DNA of 64,000 nt from Gemmatimonadaceae bacterium (GCA_036273715.1 DASUHB010000062.1:92206-156205), one strand, 5' to 3'; counted from the stretch's first letter, positions 45,102 to 54,495 are shown. The notes: generated from the sequence alone by a model not told the origin. Program-made: numbers and translations.

Positions 45102-45968
45102 TCAGGGCGTGGATTGCTCGTCCGCCACCGTCAGCGTGTACGACGTCGGCTCGTCGCTTGGCGTCGAGATGATCAGGGTGAAATACCCGCCCGGCCCGCC
45201 GCCTAACGTGAACGCGTACGCACTCGGCCCGGTGGGCGGCTCCGAAGGATGGAGGAAGGCATCGGACGGAAGCGCGCCGAACGTGTCATCGTGCGGGCTG
45301 CCGCCGGCGATCGCCACCGCACCCGGAGACGACACCGTGATGGCCCGGGACGAGCCGCTGTCGATGTGGATACTGTAGAGATGCGCGTGCGAGCTGTCAC
45401 CAACGAACGGCGCCGACGGCAGCACGCAGTCGGACGACTGGATGGAATCCGTGTGCGACACGGCGCCGGTGATCGGGGCTAACGGAACGGCGCAGGTCTG
45501 CACGCGGAGTGAGTAGGCGCCGGTGTCGGCGGGCAGGGAGTCGTCGACGGTCGCCCGCACGTCGAGCGAGTCTGGCGTCCCATTGACGAACGCGAGGACC
45601 GCCGGCGCGAACACTCCCGTCGGTGATGTCGCCAGCAGTGTGCTGTCGCTCGCCAGCAGATCGAGCCGGCTCGCGAGCTCGGCAGGCGGGAGGCCTTCCA
45701 TGGCGATGATGACGCCAGTCGACCCCTGCACGTGAAGCGTGTAGTCGCTGGCCAGCGTGCTCTCCGGCTGTGCGTCCAGCACTCCGGCCAGCACGTTCGG
45801 TGTCACGCAGGCGTTCGCCGTGTCGAGCGAGTTGGCCACAACGCCCGCCGACAGCACGGCAGGCGGGCACACCTTGTTCTTGACGACCTTGGGCGCGGTG
45901 GCGGATGACCCGCAGGCGGCGCCGATGCTCGACGCAATGAGAACGACGGCGTAGCGGACGGTTCGCAT
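45102..45968 (-). CDS. Lipoprotein of unknown function
   Basis: Protein of 288 residues. The lipoprotein signal ends in IGAACGS. The mature part consists of two or three beta-rich units (VDDSLPADTGAYSLRVQTC, and GPSAYAFTLGGGPGGYFTLI with SYTLTVADEQSTP) that resemble bacterial pre-peptidase C-terminal domains. ATG 45968 opens the signal; the frame extends to 46034. No enzyme motif. Confidence 0.7.
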   Translation of the reverse strand: MRTVRYAVVLIASSIGAACGSSATAPKVVKNKVCPPAVLSAGVVANSLDTANACVTPNVLAGVLDAQPESTLASDYTLHVQGSTGVIIAMEGLPPAELASRLDLLASDSTLLATSPTGVFAPAVLAFVNGTPDSLDVRATVDDSLPADTGAYSLRVQTCAVPLAPITGAVSHTDSIQSSDCVLPSAPFVGDSSHAHLYSIHIDSGSSRAITVSSPGAVAIAGGSPHDDTFGALPSDAFLHPSEPPTGPSAYAFTLGGGPGGYFTLIISTPSDEPTSYTLTVADEQSTP

Positions 45969-46049
45969 GCGGTTGCCTAGGAAAGAGATTGGTTGCGGCA
46001 CTATGGCGAGCGAACCGGCAGCCGGCAATCGCATTGGGGCGAATGGTTA

Positions 46050-46077
46050 GGCGGGCGATGCGAACACATCGCCCGCC
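46050..46077. terminator. Terminator hairpin after the M14 peptidase gene
   Basis: GGCGGGCGATG and CATCGCCCGCC form an 11-bp stem around CGAACA. It lies 44 bases past the M14 stop on the minus strand. A GTTAGGC heptamer overlaps its edge. Confidence 0.7.
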
Positions 46078-46120
46078 CCGCTGCGAGTCAGAAGAGTGTC
46101 AGAGTGCCGTTCCGTTTGTG

Positions 46121-49036
46121 CTAACGGCGTCCCACCTGCGGCACGGACGACGCAGCGCGGCCCGCGTCGAGGTGATCCCAGTTCATGATCGTGTTGAAGC
46201 CGAGCATGTAGGTGCCCTGGGTCTGCCAGCGCCAGAAGGGCCGGATCGCGAACATCACGATGTGTCCCTTGCCCACCGATTCGTCCACGACCTGCGCGCG
46301 ATCCGACAGCGCCTCGCCGCCCTTGAGCGTGCCGGAGAGCAGCATGTCAGCCGGACGGCGCGGGAAGCGCAGGATGACCCGCGGGCCCTGCGACGCGGTG
46401 TCGGCACTTACGTTAGGCGCGGCGCGGCCGCGCATGCGCCCGGGGCCGCGCGCCGGCGAGCCGCTGTCGATCTCCGAATCGGGATGCCACGGCGACAACG
46501 GCATCGGCGTCGCCATCGGCGTCACGTCCTGCCCAACGTCCGGCCCGCGATTGAACCCGCCGAAGAATTCGCCCGGCCCCGTCGCCACGCGCATCACCGG
46601 GCCCTGATTGAAGTACACCGGGATCTGATCGCGCTCGTAGCCGTACACGATCGGGCTCGACAGGTCGGTGATCTCGCCGCGCATGATGCTGCCGCGCGCG
46701 AACAAGCTGTCGGGTTGCTCGATGGTCACGCCCGGCGCGAGATTGTAGCTCGGAAAAATTTCCGATGTCGACCCTTCGACGATCAGCGTGCCGCCCTGCT
46801 GGACGAAGTCGTACAGGTTCTTCACACCATCGAGTCCCATACCGCCGCGGATGTCGCTCGACGAATCCGGCGTCCCGAAGCTCCGGAACTCGGCCGTCTT
46901 CCTGTAGGGCAGAGGCGTCGCGCCGGTTTTCGGGATGCCGTTCACCATGCTCTGCACCGTGCCGCCGATGTGCGGCATGATGATCACATCGTATTTCTGG
47001 CGCAGATTCCCATCACGGAGCTTCACGTCGCCGAAGTACGTATACGGGATGCTGTAGGTATCGAGCGCGGCGCGCACCCACCCTTCGTCCTGCGTGCGCG
47101 TCCAACTGTGGACGTATCCGATGCGCGGCACGTCCAGCGGGTGTGTCTTTACGTTAGGCGTAGACGCCATCGCGTACGCCGACAGGCCGAGCCGCTGCAG
47201 CTCGCCCTCGAGCTGCGTGCGATTGGCGTTCGGGATGATGAGTGCGCCGGCGCGGAAGTGATGGCCGTCGGCGTCGAAATCCTGTTCGGCGGCATCCATC
47301 CTGGTTTTCGCGAACTTGAATCGGAATGCTGCAATGTTGTTGTCCGCCGTGTTGTCCACCACGACGACGCTGCCGGCGCCGCTCACGCCGCCGGGCGCCA
47401 CGGCGTCCTTCGTCAGCATGGTCATCGGATGATCGAGCAGACGCTTGTCGCCGATCGGCGTGATGGTGATATCGCGCATCAGCGGGAAGGTCCACCCCGT
47501 GTCATCGTACGGCGCGGGATTTTTGGGCGAGAAGTGTTGCAGCGCGAAGTACATGTCGGCGAGGGTGCGATACGGCTGGTCGCCGCGAATGATGTAGTCG
47601 CCCGGCTTCACCGAGACGCCGCCGGCCGTGAAGGCGGCGTTCGCGGTGTGCACTTCGAGTCCCTGCGCACGAAGGTCGTTCACCGCGTCGGCGGCGTTGG
47701 CTTTCCGATATTGTTGGGCGGGGATCACCCATCCATACACCGGACCGGTCTTCCCCTTGTCGACCGCGCGGACGTTCTTCCGCCAGTAGTTGTCGAGGAA
47801 CGTCTCCTTGTTTTTCGCGACGTCGGAGAGCGCGAACAGGATGGCCGATTCCTGAATGTTGGTGTTGTTGCGCGGCCCCCAATTGATGCTGTCCAACGGC
47901 GGGTTGGGCCGGAACCATTCGCGGCTCGTGGTCGTCGCCCGCGGTTTCACGACGTAATTGTCGGGCCCGTAGCTCTGCACCTCGTAGAAGCGGCCCAGCT
48001 CGTTGTGGGTGTGGGCGATGAAAAAGAGATAGTTAGGCGTCCAGCCGTCGTAGAAGCCGTACGTCCACACGCCCGGCACCCCGCGCTTCGTCATCTCCAT
48101 CACGTCGTTCTCGGCGAGCATCCACCATTCGTCGATCGTGATCGGGTCGATCTGCTCGTTGTACGGACCGGTGCCGGTAGATGCGTAGAGATACGTCTGC
48201 GCTTCGTGCAGATCGTGCAGCATCGTCGGATGCCAGTCGAGCACCGCCTGCGTGGTGTGCTTGGTGAGTTGGAGGAACTGTCCCATGCCATCGCGGTTGT
48301 TGTCGTGCTGCACGTACCGGCCCCAGTACATGAGCGGAAGCCGCGGGGCGCCTTTCGGCTGCTTCTTGTTGTAGTAGTAGGTGTCGACCGCCTTGTCGCG
48401 TCCATCGGGTTCGATCACCGGCGTGATCAACACGATCACCTTGTCGCGGATGTTCCGGATGAACTGCGATGAATCGACAGCCAACCGATAGGCGAGTTCC
48501 ATGAGCATCTCCGGTCCGCCGAATTCCGGCGAATGGATGCCGCTCGTGATGTAGTAGATGGGCTTGGCGGTGTGGATCAGCTGCTGCGCTTCTTCCGGCG
48601 TGGTCTTGCGCGGGTCGCCTAACGCAGCCAGCATGCCGCGGTACGTGTCCAGCTCCTTGATCGTTTGCTCATCGGCCACGGCCGCGAGAATCATGTCCCG
48701 GCCTTCCTCGGTCTTGCCGATGCGCCACACTTTCACGCGCGGCGACGCGCCGGCGAGCGCGTCAAAGTACTTGTAGATGTCCGCGCTGCGGTCGAGAATG
48801 CCCGGCGCGCCGATGATGTGGCCCAACACCTTGAGCGGCGACGGCACCGTCGCCGATGCGGGCAGATAATCGACGAGCTCCGTCGAGATACGCGGATCCT
48901 CGAGATCCTGCTTGATCTGCGCCGTGTACGCCGAGTCGATAGCTTGCTGGGCGCGGGCCACCGACGGCACGAGCGCCACAGTCGCAGCCAGCATGCAGAG
49001 CAGCCGGACCTTCCGGGTGATGTCGGGCATCCTCAT
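46121..49036 (-). CDS. M14-family zinc carboxypeptidase, exported, large
   Basis: Exported protein of 971 residues with a signal peptide (VRLLCMLAATVALVPSVARAQ). The first zinc pair is in SGIHSPEFGGPEMLME (about His168 and Glu171), followed by a VIVLITPVIEPDGR stretch, LDWHPTMLHDLHEAQTYLY (third ligand) and a catalytic-domain tail. More than 500 residues of unknown beta-rich sequence complete it; the family often has about 400-900 residues. A role in peptide uptake is likely. Downstream is a terminator. Confidence 0.9.
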   Translation of the reverse strand: MRMPDITRKVRLLCMLAATVALVPSVARAQQAIDSAYTAQIKQDLEDPRISTELVDYLPASATVPSPLKVLGHIIGAPGILDRSADIYKYFDALAGASPRVKVWRIGKTEEGRDMILAAVADEQTIKELDTYRGMLAALGDPRKTTPEEAQQLIHTAKPIYYITSGIHSPEFGGPEMLMELAYRLAVDSSQFIRNIRDKVIVLITPVIEPDGRDKAVDTYYYNKKQPKGAPRLPLMYWGRYVQHDNNRDGMGQFLQLTKHTTQAVLDWHPTMLHDLHEAQTYLYASTGTGPYNEQIDPITIDEWWMLAENDVMEMTKRGVPGVWTYGFYDGWTPNYLFFIAHTHNELGRFYEVQSYGPDNYVVKPRATTTSREWFRPNPPLDSINWGPRNNTNIQESAILFALSDVAKNKETFLDNYWRKNVRAVDKGKTGPVYGWVIPAQQYRKANAADAVNDLRAQGLEVHTANAAFTAGGVSVKPGDYIIRGDQPYRTLADMYFALQHFSPKNPAPYDDTGWTFPLMRDITITPIGDKRLLDHPMTMLTKDAVAPGGVSGAGSVVVVDNTADNNIAAFRFKFAKTRMDAAEQDFDADGHHFRAGALIIPNANRTQLEGELQRLGLSAYAMASTPNVKTHPLDVPRIGYVHSWTRTQDEGWVRAALDTYSIPYTYFGDVKLRDGNLRQKYDVIIMPHIGGTVQSMVNGIPKTGATPLPYRKTAEFRSFGTPDSSSDIRGGMGLDGVKNLYDFVQQGGTLIVEGSTSEIFPSYNLAPGVTIEQPDSLFARGSIMRGEITDLSSPIVYGYERDQIPVYFNQGPVMRVATGPGEFFGGFNRGPDVGQDVTPMATPMPLSPWHPDSEIDSGSPARGPGRMRGRAAPNVSADTASQGPRVILRFPRRPADMLLSGTLKGGEALSDRAQVVDESVGKGHIVMFAIRPFWRWQTQGTYMLGFNTIMNWDHLDAGRAASSVPQVGRR

Positions 49037-49317
49037 TTTCCTCTCGAGTTGGGATCGAGCCGCCGAGCGCGTCGGCTTGGGCGACGAATGACAACCGCCG
49101 CTCCTAGTACGCGAATAGCCTGCGAGACGTTCAGTCCGCTGGCTACGGGCGATCGATCGCCAACCCGCGCGCGAGGAAAACGTCGCTGACCAAGGTTATG
49201 AGCGCTCAACCGTCCTGCTCTGGCTCGGCACGTCAATCGCTGACACAATTGCTCGAGCAGCTTCGGCAACGATCCACGGATCCACCACGAACAGGCGTAG
49301 CCCAGGAGGCAGGTCCC

Positions 49318-49710
49318 ATGCGCCCAAATGGTCTGATGTTGACGGTCGCGCTGCTCGCCGTCACCGCCTGCTCGAGCGACAACAATGGCATTACCGACCC
49401 GGTCGTAATCGAGCAAGCGCTGGTCGGGACGTGGCTCCAGAGTACGATTGCGCACGGATCAGGCGCGAGCTTCACGCTCGCGGTGACCGACAGCCTCGTG
49501 CAAGGAAGCGGACGGTGGTTCGGCGAGGCGACCGCCGGAGGGACACTGGTCGTCAACGGATTCGTGACAGGCCCTTCGGTCGTTCTCGACATCGCCGAAG
49601 ACAACGGCACCACGCTCCACCTGGCGGGGCGCCTGCTGGAGCCCGACGTTCTCACCGGCGCACTCACCGGCAACGGGCAACGCGTTACAGCAACCTTCCA
49701 ACGACAGTAA
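49318..49710 (+). CDS. Small lipoprotein of unknown function
   Basis: Protein of 130 residues with a clear lipobox (LTVALLAVTACSSDN). The mature part (VVIEQALVGTWLQSTIAHGSG, FTLAVTDSLVQGSGRW) is a small beta domain. ATG 49318 has AGGAGG 8 bases upstream; the frame is open from 49198. It lies in a heptamer-free stretch, so it may be acquired. Confidence 0.72.
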   Translation: MRPNGLMLTVALLAVTACSSDNNGITDPVVIEQALVGTWLQSTIAHGSGASFTLAVTDSLVQGSGRWFGEATAGGTLVVNGFVTGPSVVLDIAEDNGTTLHLAGRLLEPDVLTGALTGNGQRVTATFQRQ

Positions 49711-49877
49711 GGCAGGTCGCGCGTACTTGAGATTCGAGCATACGATAGGGTGCACTTCCAGCAGTCTCGCCACGACCGCCCGCGACACGCACTCCTTCGA
49801 TACGCTGCGCGTCGCTTTGATGTTCTCCACTCGGCGCTCGCGATATATTGGTAGCCCTCGACGCACGGAGACGGACC

Positions 49878-50222
49878 TTGGCGCTCGAAGACGTACCGTT
49901 TCCGCTACTGGAACGCTACGCGATCGGACAGTGCACGCCCGAAGAGCTGGCTGAGCTCGAGGCATGGATCGGCGCCCACCCCGAGCGCCGACTCTTCGTC
50001 GATCGTCTACTCGGCTTGCTCGCGAATTCAGGCGACGAAGCCGATCCGCCTCTCACATTCACCGAGGGCGAGATCGAGCACGCGTGGGGCCGCCTGGCAG
50101 AGCGCATGGCGGAGGAGGGAAACAAAGACCGGACGCGAGTAGCCTGGACCAGGCGCGTACTCGCGGGAGTTCTGTGCGTGGCGGTGCTCGTGGTACTCTG
50201 GTTTCTGGTCGCGCGCGTCTGA
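49878..50222 (+). CDS. FecR-like anti-sigma factor, single helix
   Basis: Protein of about 114 residues. The N-terminal region (LLERYAIGQCTPEELAELEAWIGAHPERRLFVDRLL) is like the sigma-binding part of FecR-type anti-sigma factors, followed by a single C-terminal membrane helix (VLAGVLCVAVLVVLWFLVA). It faces the ECF sigma gene on the other strand and may control it. The start is a TTG after GGAGA; an upstream TTG at 49848 is also open. Confidence 0.65.
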   Translation: MALEDVPFPLLERYAIGQCTPEELAELEAWIGAHPERRLFVDRLLGLLANSGDEADPPLTFTEGEIEHAWGRLAERMAEEGNKDRTRVAWTRRVLAGVLCVAVLVVLWFLVARV

Positions 50223-50287
50223 TCCTTTGATCGACGGCGCGGGGAACGGGGAGTGTATTGCGCCGCCAGAAACCCGGTCGCGCTCCA

Positions 50288-50938
50288 CTAACCCGGCTTG
50301 CCGAACGCCACCCGCAACGCTTTGAGCCCGCGCGTGATATTCCGCTCCACCGCCTTCACACTCACCCCCATCACCTCTGCGATCTCGGCGTTGGTCAAAT
50401 GGTATTGAAGGCGCAGTACGATGGTTCGCTGCGCGCGAGCCGGGAGACTGCGCACCGCGCGTTGCATGAGCTCCACCATCTCGTCCACGTCGACGGCGTC
50501 GTGCGCGCTCACCGCGTACTGACTCATGCCCCACTCCTCGCGGCGAGCGGCCACCAAATGCTGCCAGTCGATTTCCACGCGATCACGACGCAGATGGTTG
50601 AGCGCGCGATTGTGCGCCGTTTGGAACACGTACGCCTTGAGATCCATCGTCGCCGTCCATGCGTGACGGCGCTTCCATACCGCCAGAAACGCGTCCTGAA
50701 TGATCTCCTCCGCGAGCGCGCGCGTGCGCACATAGCGTAGCACGAGGGCATACAGCTCCGAGTAGTGCGCACGAAAAATCTCGCCCAGGCGTCGGGACGC
50801 TGCCCGATCCTCATCGGTGTCGCGTTCTCTGATCGTCAGCGGCCAGCGAAGGGGCGGACGGTCCAGGGCATCGTCGAGTGTCTCGGTGTCGAGCAGGCGG
50901 TATTCTGGGACGGGCCAAATGGCGACCACTTCGGACAT
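50288..50938 (-). CDS. ECF sigma factor
   Basis: RNA polymerase sigma-70 family protein, extracytoplasmic-function type, about 216 residues. Region 2 is FRAHYSELYALVLRYVRTRALAEEIIQDAFLAVWKRRHAW and region 4 is RSLPARAQRTIVLRLQYHLTNAEIAEVMGVSVKAVERNI. ATG 50938 follows GGAG; the frame extends to 50977. It converges with a FecR-like gene and a second such fragment lies on its other side, so it is likely a FecI-type regulator. Confidence 0.92.
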   Translation of the reverse strand: MSEVVAIWPVPEYRLLDTETLDDALDRPPLRWPLTIRERDTDEDRAASRRLGEIFRAHYSELYALVLRYVRTRALAEEIIQDAFLAVWKRRHAWTATMDLKAYVFQTAHNRALNHLRRDRVEIDWQHLVAARREEWGMSQYAVSAHDAVDVDEMVELMQRAVRSLPARAQRTIVLRLQYHLTNAEIAEVMGVSVKAVERNITRGLKALRVAFGKPG

Positions 50939-51169
50939 GGCGACGTGCTCCGTTTCAGGTGCGCTAGAATACATCATTCCTCGCGCACGAGCGTCATCGT
51001 TTTATTGCATCAGCCGATGACGTCCGAGCAGTGCCGGGTCCCCCACACACATCTCGACACCTCCCGAGCCGCCAGACCCCACAGCCGACGTCGATTCACC
51101 ACGTGTGGGGTGAAACACGGGGCGCCGAGTTGAATAGAGAAGTCACCGACCTCCTCGCTCGGGGCGCCG

Positions 51170-51382
51170 ATGCTGGATATCGACTGGGAGCTGCTCTTGC
51201 GCTACTTCGACCGCGACTGCGCGTCCGCGGTCCGCGAGCGATTCGATCGCTGGTTGCGCGCCGACCGCCGCCACCGCGCGTTCTACGACCTCATTGCGTT
51301 AGGCGGCGCCGACATGCGGCCTTGCCTCGACCCGCCCGACGCGCCCGACTGGCGGCGCTCCGGCTCCGCCAGTCGAGGCTGA
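51170..51382 (+). CDS. Short FecR-like anti-sigma N-terminal protein or remnant
   Basis: 70 residues, MLDIDWELLLRYFDRDCASA, then RFDRWLRADRRHRAFYDLIALGG. The pattern is like the N-terminus of the FecR-like gene at 49878, but there is no membrane helix. It may be a truncated copy. The sequence upstream has only a weak ribosome-binding signal. Confidence 0.5.
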   Translation: MLDIDWELLLRYFDRDCASAVRERFDRWLRADRRHRAFYDLIALGGADMRPCLDPPDAPDWRRSGSASRG

Positions 51383-51517
51383 GGATGCACCGGCGGGCTC
51401 CGGATGCACGCCGGGCCGCCCTCTGCACGGAGCGGCCCGACCCACCTCCACGCGATGCGCCAGGGGGCCGTTAGGCGAAACCGCCGAGCCCCACCGCGCG
51501 CCGTCCACCAGGTCGTG

Positions 51518-52915
51518 TCACGGCTTTTTCGTCGTCACCATGATCACACCGTTGGCGGCTCGCGGGTCCGCAAAGCTGTGCAGCGCGGCCGAGTGCTTGA
51601 GCACGTCGATGCGGTCGATTCGCTGCGGGGACAGCTGAGTGAGTGACTCGTTGTTCGAGATCATACCGTCGATCACCACCAGGCCGTCGAACAGCTTCGG
51701 AGTGTCCGGCTCGACGACGGAGTGCTTCTGCTGCTCCTGTTGCCCGTCAGCGCGGAAGCTCGTGATCACGTAATGGACACGCGACCGAACGCTGTCGCCG
51801 GCGTCGCTTTTGATCTTCATGTGATCCGGACGGAAGTTCACGTGAAGTGACTCCGTTGCGACGGCCATCTTCATCAATCCGTCGAGACGAAGGACGAGCG
51901 TGTCGGGCAGCGGTGCCGCGAGCGTCTTCGCCCGGCTGGCTTGCGCGCGCTCGGGCGCCGTCGGCACCGGAGTGTTGCAGGCGACGACCAACGCAACCAC
52001 GGCCGCCGCGGCGAGCAGGCTGCCGCGGGCAGATGAGAAAGGACGGCGATGCGGCGTCATGGCGATCAACCTCCGTTCCAGATGGGTGAGTGTTAGGCCA
52101 AGGACGGGAATGCCGGCGCCAGCCGCCGAGCGGCCGGCGAGATCGATGAGGAGCGCGCCATAGGAGCGGGCCGTGACGCCGCGTCTGAGCACCCGCGCGT
52201 CGCAGTCGAGCTCCACGGCGAGGCGCAGGCGGGCCAGCATCCACCACACCGCGGGATTCCACGGCATGAGTGCCGCCGCACCAAAGCCGGCGGCCAGGAC
52301 CAGCGGGTCGCGCGTACGCACGTGTTCGCGTTCGTGATCCAAAGCCACGTGCTGCTCGGCGCGCGAGCGCGCCACGAACCAGGCAGGCACGACAATTTCG
52401 GGCGCGGCCAGGCCTAACACAGCCGGTCCGGTGTGCGGCGCCAGCCGCACGCGCGTGTCGTCGAGGGTGATCACCGGCCATGCACGGCGCGCCGTGCGAA
52501 AGTGCTGGTGCACGGCCAGCAGCATGGCAATCGCCGCGATACTTGCGACGATCCACGCTGCCGCGAGCCAGCGGTCGAGCCGGGCCGCGCGCGATCCCGG
52601 CATCCACGCCAATGCGCCATTCACGATCGACGTGCCCGCCTGGCGCACGATCTCGACCGAGCGCGCGATTCGGTCGGGCAGTGACATCGAGTGGGACGCA
52701 GGCACGGCCGACGCCGCGCCGGCGACGGCGACCATCGGGCGGTGCGCCGCGCGCGCCGGAGCCAACGCCGTGCCGACCACTGTCACCCCCAACGCGGCGA
52801 GCCAGATGCCCCGTGCCGCGCGATTGCCTAACCGGAGGACCACGTCGGCGGCGGCCGCCGCGAGTGCGACGAGCGATCCGAACACCAGCGCGTAGACGAG
52901 CGTCGCGATGATCAT
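51518..52915 (-). CDS. M56 sensor peptidase (BlaR1-like) with TonB-plug-like C-terminus
   Basis: Protein of 465 residues. It has membrane helices at residues 5-28, 33-53, 115-140 and 295-320, and the zinc motif LDHEREHVRTRDPL (HExxH) between them. Residues 390-465 resemble the plug of TonB-dependent/SusC receptors (VVIDGMISNNESLTQLSPQR, IDVLKHSAALHSFADPRAAN, GVIMVTTKK). The BlaI gene overlaps its start by 4 bases, as in bla/mec sensor pairs. It would cleave or release the repressor after a signal is sensed. Confidence 0.85.
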   Translation of the reverse strand: MIIATLVYALVFGSLVALAAAAADVVLRLGNRAARGIWLAALGVTVVGTALAPARAAHRPMVAVAGAASAVPASHSMSLPDRIARSVEIVRQAGTSIVNGALAWMPGSRAARLDRWLAAAWIVASIAAIAMLLAVHQHFRTARRAWPVITLDDTRVRLAPHTGPAVLGLAAPEIVVPAWFVARSRAEQHVALDHEREHVRTRDPLVLAAGFGAAALMPWNPAVWWMLARLRLAVELDCDARVLRRGVTARSYGALLIDLAGRSAAGAGIPVLGLTLTHLERRLIAMTPHRRPFSSARGSLLAAAAVVALVVACNTPVPTAPERAQASRAKTLAAPLPDTLVLRLDGLMKMAVATESLHVNFRPDHMKIKSDAGDSVRSRVHYVITSFRADGQQEQQKHSVVEPDTPKLFDGLVVIDGMISNNESLTQLSPQRIDRIDVLKHSAALHSFADPRAANGVIMVTTKKP

Positions 52916-53286
52916 GGCTTCTCCTTGAGCCGCTCGGCGAGGAGCCGCCGCATGCGCTCGAGCTCCTCGCGGCTCAGCTCGCGGTCGGACACCAGTTGGG
53001 CGAACATCCGCTCGGCCGAGCCCTGGAAGATCGCGTCGCGAATGCGGGCGAGCGCGCTGCCGCCGGCGCGTTCGGCTTTCACCGCCGGGGAGTAGCGATA
53101 CGCTCGTCCCTTCGCCTGGTGCCGCACGTAGCCTTTTTCCTCGAGCGTCTGGAGGGCCGAGAGGACCGAGGTGTAGGCGAGCTCTTCGCCTAACGCTTCG
53201 CGCACCTCGGCGACAGTGGCGGAGCCCATTCGCCAGAGGACGCCCATGACGCGGAGCTCGCGGGGAGGAAAATAGATTTCGTCCAT
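52912..53286 (-). CDS. BlaI/MecI/CopY-family repressor
   Basis: 124 residues. The winged helix is in LRVMGVLWRMGSATVAEVRE and TSVLSALQTLEEKGYVRHQAKGRAYRYSP; a dimerisation helix follows. The palindrome CTACGGAA-GT-TTCCGTAG lies just before the start. It is co-transcribed with the M56 gene. Confidence 0.93.
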   Translation of the reverse strand: MDEIYFPPRELRVMGVLWRMGSATVAEVREALGEELAYTSVLSALQTLEEKGYVRHQAKGRAYRYSPAVKAERAGGSALARIRDAIFQGSAERMFAQLVSDRELSREELERMRRLLAERLKEKP

Positions 53287-53291
53287 GGTCT

Positions 53292-53309
53292 CTACGGAAG
53301 TTTCCGTAG
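53292..53309. promoter_or_regulatory. BlaI operator palindrome
   Basis: CTACGGAA-GT-TTCCGTAG has perfect 8-bp arms and ends 6 bases before the BlaI start codon. A partial copy, TTTTTCCGTAA, occurs near 53340. It fits an autoregulatory operator. Confidence 0.7.
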
Positions 53310-53382
53310 GATATGGTCGCGAGAACGGCTTGTCAACTGCTTTTTCCGTAACAGGCGATTGCGGGCGCCTGGAGAAGCCGCG

Positions 53383-53952
53383 TCAGCGGCCCAACACCTC
53401 GTCCACGAGATCAGCCGCCCGATCCGGATCGAACGGCTTGCTCGTCATGAGGCGGCAAAAAAAGATCGCGCCCAGCAGTGCGAACGCCGTGAGCTCCGGA
53501 TCGAGGTGGCGCGGAAAATCGCCCGATTTGGCGCCCGCCTCGAGCAGCGCGATGAGCGGCCGGCGCGCCGCGGCCTGGAACCGCCGATGAAACGTGCGCA
53601 GCTCGCGATCACGCTCCGCTGCATCGATGAGTGCGGGCAGGCACTTGGAGAATGGCGAGTGCTTGGCGACCTCGGCCACGTGGCGCACGATGCGCACCAG
53701 CTTTTCGCGCGGCGTGCCGGTAGACAGGTCCGGGTCGCCCTCGTCCTGGAGCATGCGAAACGCGTCGGCGATGAGCGCGAGCTTGTGCGGCCAGAGGCGA
53801 TAGATGGTCGCCTTGCCGACGCCGGCGCGCGCGGCCACCGACTCGATGCTGAACGCGCCGTAGCCCGCTTCGCCTAACTCATCGAGGGCGGCGCCGAGGA
53901 TGATGCGGCGCGAGCGGGCGACGCGCGGGTCTTGGGGCCGGCGCGTCGCCAC
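53383..53952 (-). CDS. TetR-family repressor
   Basis: 189 residues. The HTH is in LGEAGYGAFSIESVAARAGVGKATIYRLWPHKLALIADAF; the C-terminal ligand domain is helical. It is downstream of the VOC gene in the same direction with a 45-base gap, so both could be one operon. A palindrome upstream of the VOC gene (54449) may be its operator. Confidence 0.9.
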   Translation of the reverse strand: MATRRPQDPRVARSRRIILGAALDELGEAGYGAFSIESVAARAGVGKATIYRLWPHKLALIADAFRMLQDEGDPDLSTGTPREKLVRIVRHVAEVAKHSPFSKCLPALIDAAERDRELRTFHRRFQAAARRPLIALLEAGAKSGDFPRHLDPELTAFALLGAIFFCRLMTSKPFDPDRAADLVDEVLGR

Positions 53953-53997
53953 CGCACGCCGCCGCGGCGGCCGCGGCTTTTCGTTAGGCGTGGCGCG

Positions 53998-54426
53998 TCA
54001 CCCGGTGGTGGCGCCGCCGCGCCACGAGCCGCTGCCCGGCGCGCGATACGCCGCCGTGTTCGGCTCGAACAGCTCCACGAGATTTCCCGATGGATCTTCC
54101 AGCAGAATCTGCTTGCCGCCCACGCCCTGGACGACATCGTTGCGGAAGCGACAGCCGGCGCCGCGGAGCGTGGCGACCATCGCGTCGAGGTCCGGCACGA
54201 TGAGATGGATGCGGTTCCACCCGCCCGGCTGCTGCGCTTCGCCCGACGGCATCGGCGCGCCGCCGCCGCCGAGTCCGGGCTGCGTGAGGTAGAGGTGCAG
54301 CTCGTCGCGCGCGATCTCGGCGAACGGCGGCGACGGGTGCATCTGGACGGTGAATCCCAGGTGCCGCGTATAGAAGTCGATTGCGGCGTCGACGTTGGTG
54401 ACGATGTAGCGGACGCAGGCGGGCAT
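53998..54426 (-). CDS. VOC-family (glyoxalase/bleomycin resistance) protein
   Basis: 142 residues with two beta-alpha-beta-beta-beta units: VRYIVTNVDAAIDFYTRHLGF and IHLIVPDLDAMVATLRGAG, ending in KQILLEDPSGNLVELFEPN with the metal glutamate. Substrate unknown. It is preceded by a long dyad element and followed by a TetR gene, so a drug- or aldehyde-response role is plausible. Confidence 0.88.
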   Translation of the reverse strand: MPACVRYIVTNVDAAIDFYTRHLGFTVQMHPSPPFAEIARDELHLYLTQPGLGGGGAPMPSGEAQQPGGWNRIHLIVPDLDAMVATLRGAGCRFRNDVVQGVGGKQILLEDPSGNLVELFEPNTAAYRAPGSGSWRGGATTG

Positions 54427-54448
54427 GTGGCGCCTCCGGCTCGGGACC

Positions 54449-54495
54449 GATGTGAAACGTACGCGTATCGCAGCGATACGTCAACGTATCACATC
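54449..54495. promoter_or_regulatory. Large dyad operator upstream of the VOC-TetR genes
   Basis: CGTATCGC-A-GCGATACG (54464-54480) is a perfect palindrome, flanked by GATGTGA (54449-54455) and TCACATC (54489-54495), which also match. The two nested dyads share one centre. Position is 23-69 bases before the VOC start. A TetR-operator role is inferred; it could also help end the oxidase transcript. Confidence 0.6.

Noticed and set aside
45989..48472. Plus-strand frame of 827 residues
   Set aside because: Antisense to the M14 peptidase; His/Arg-rich without domains.
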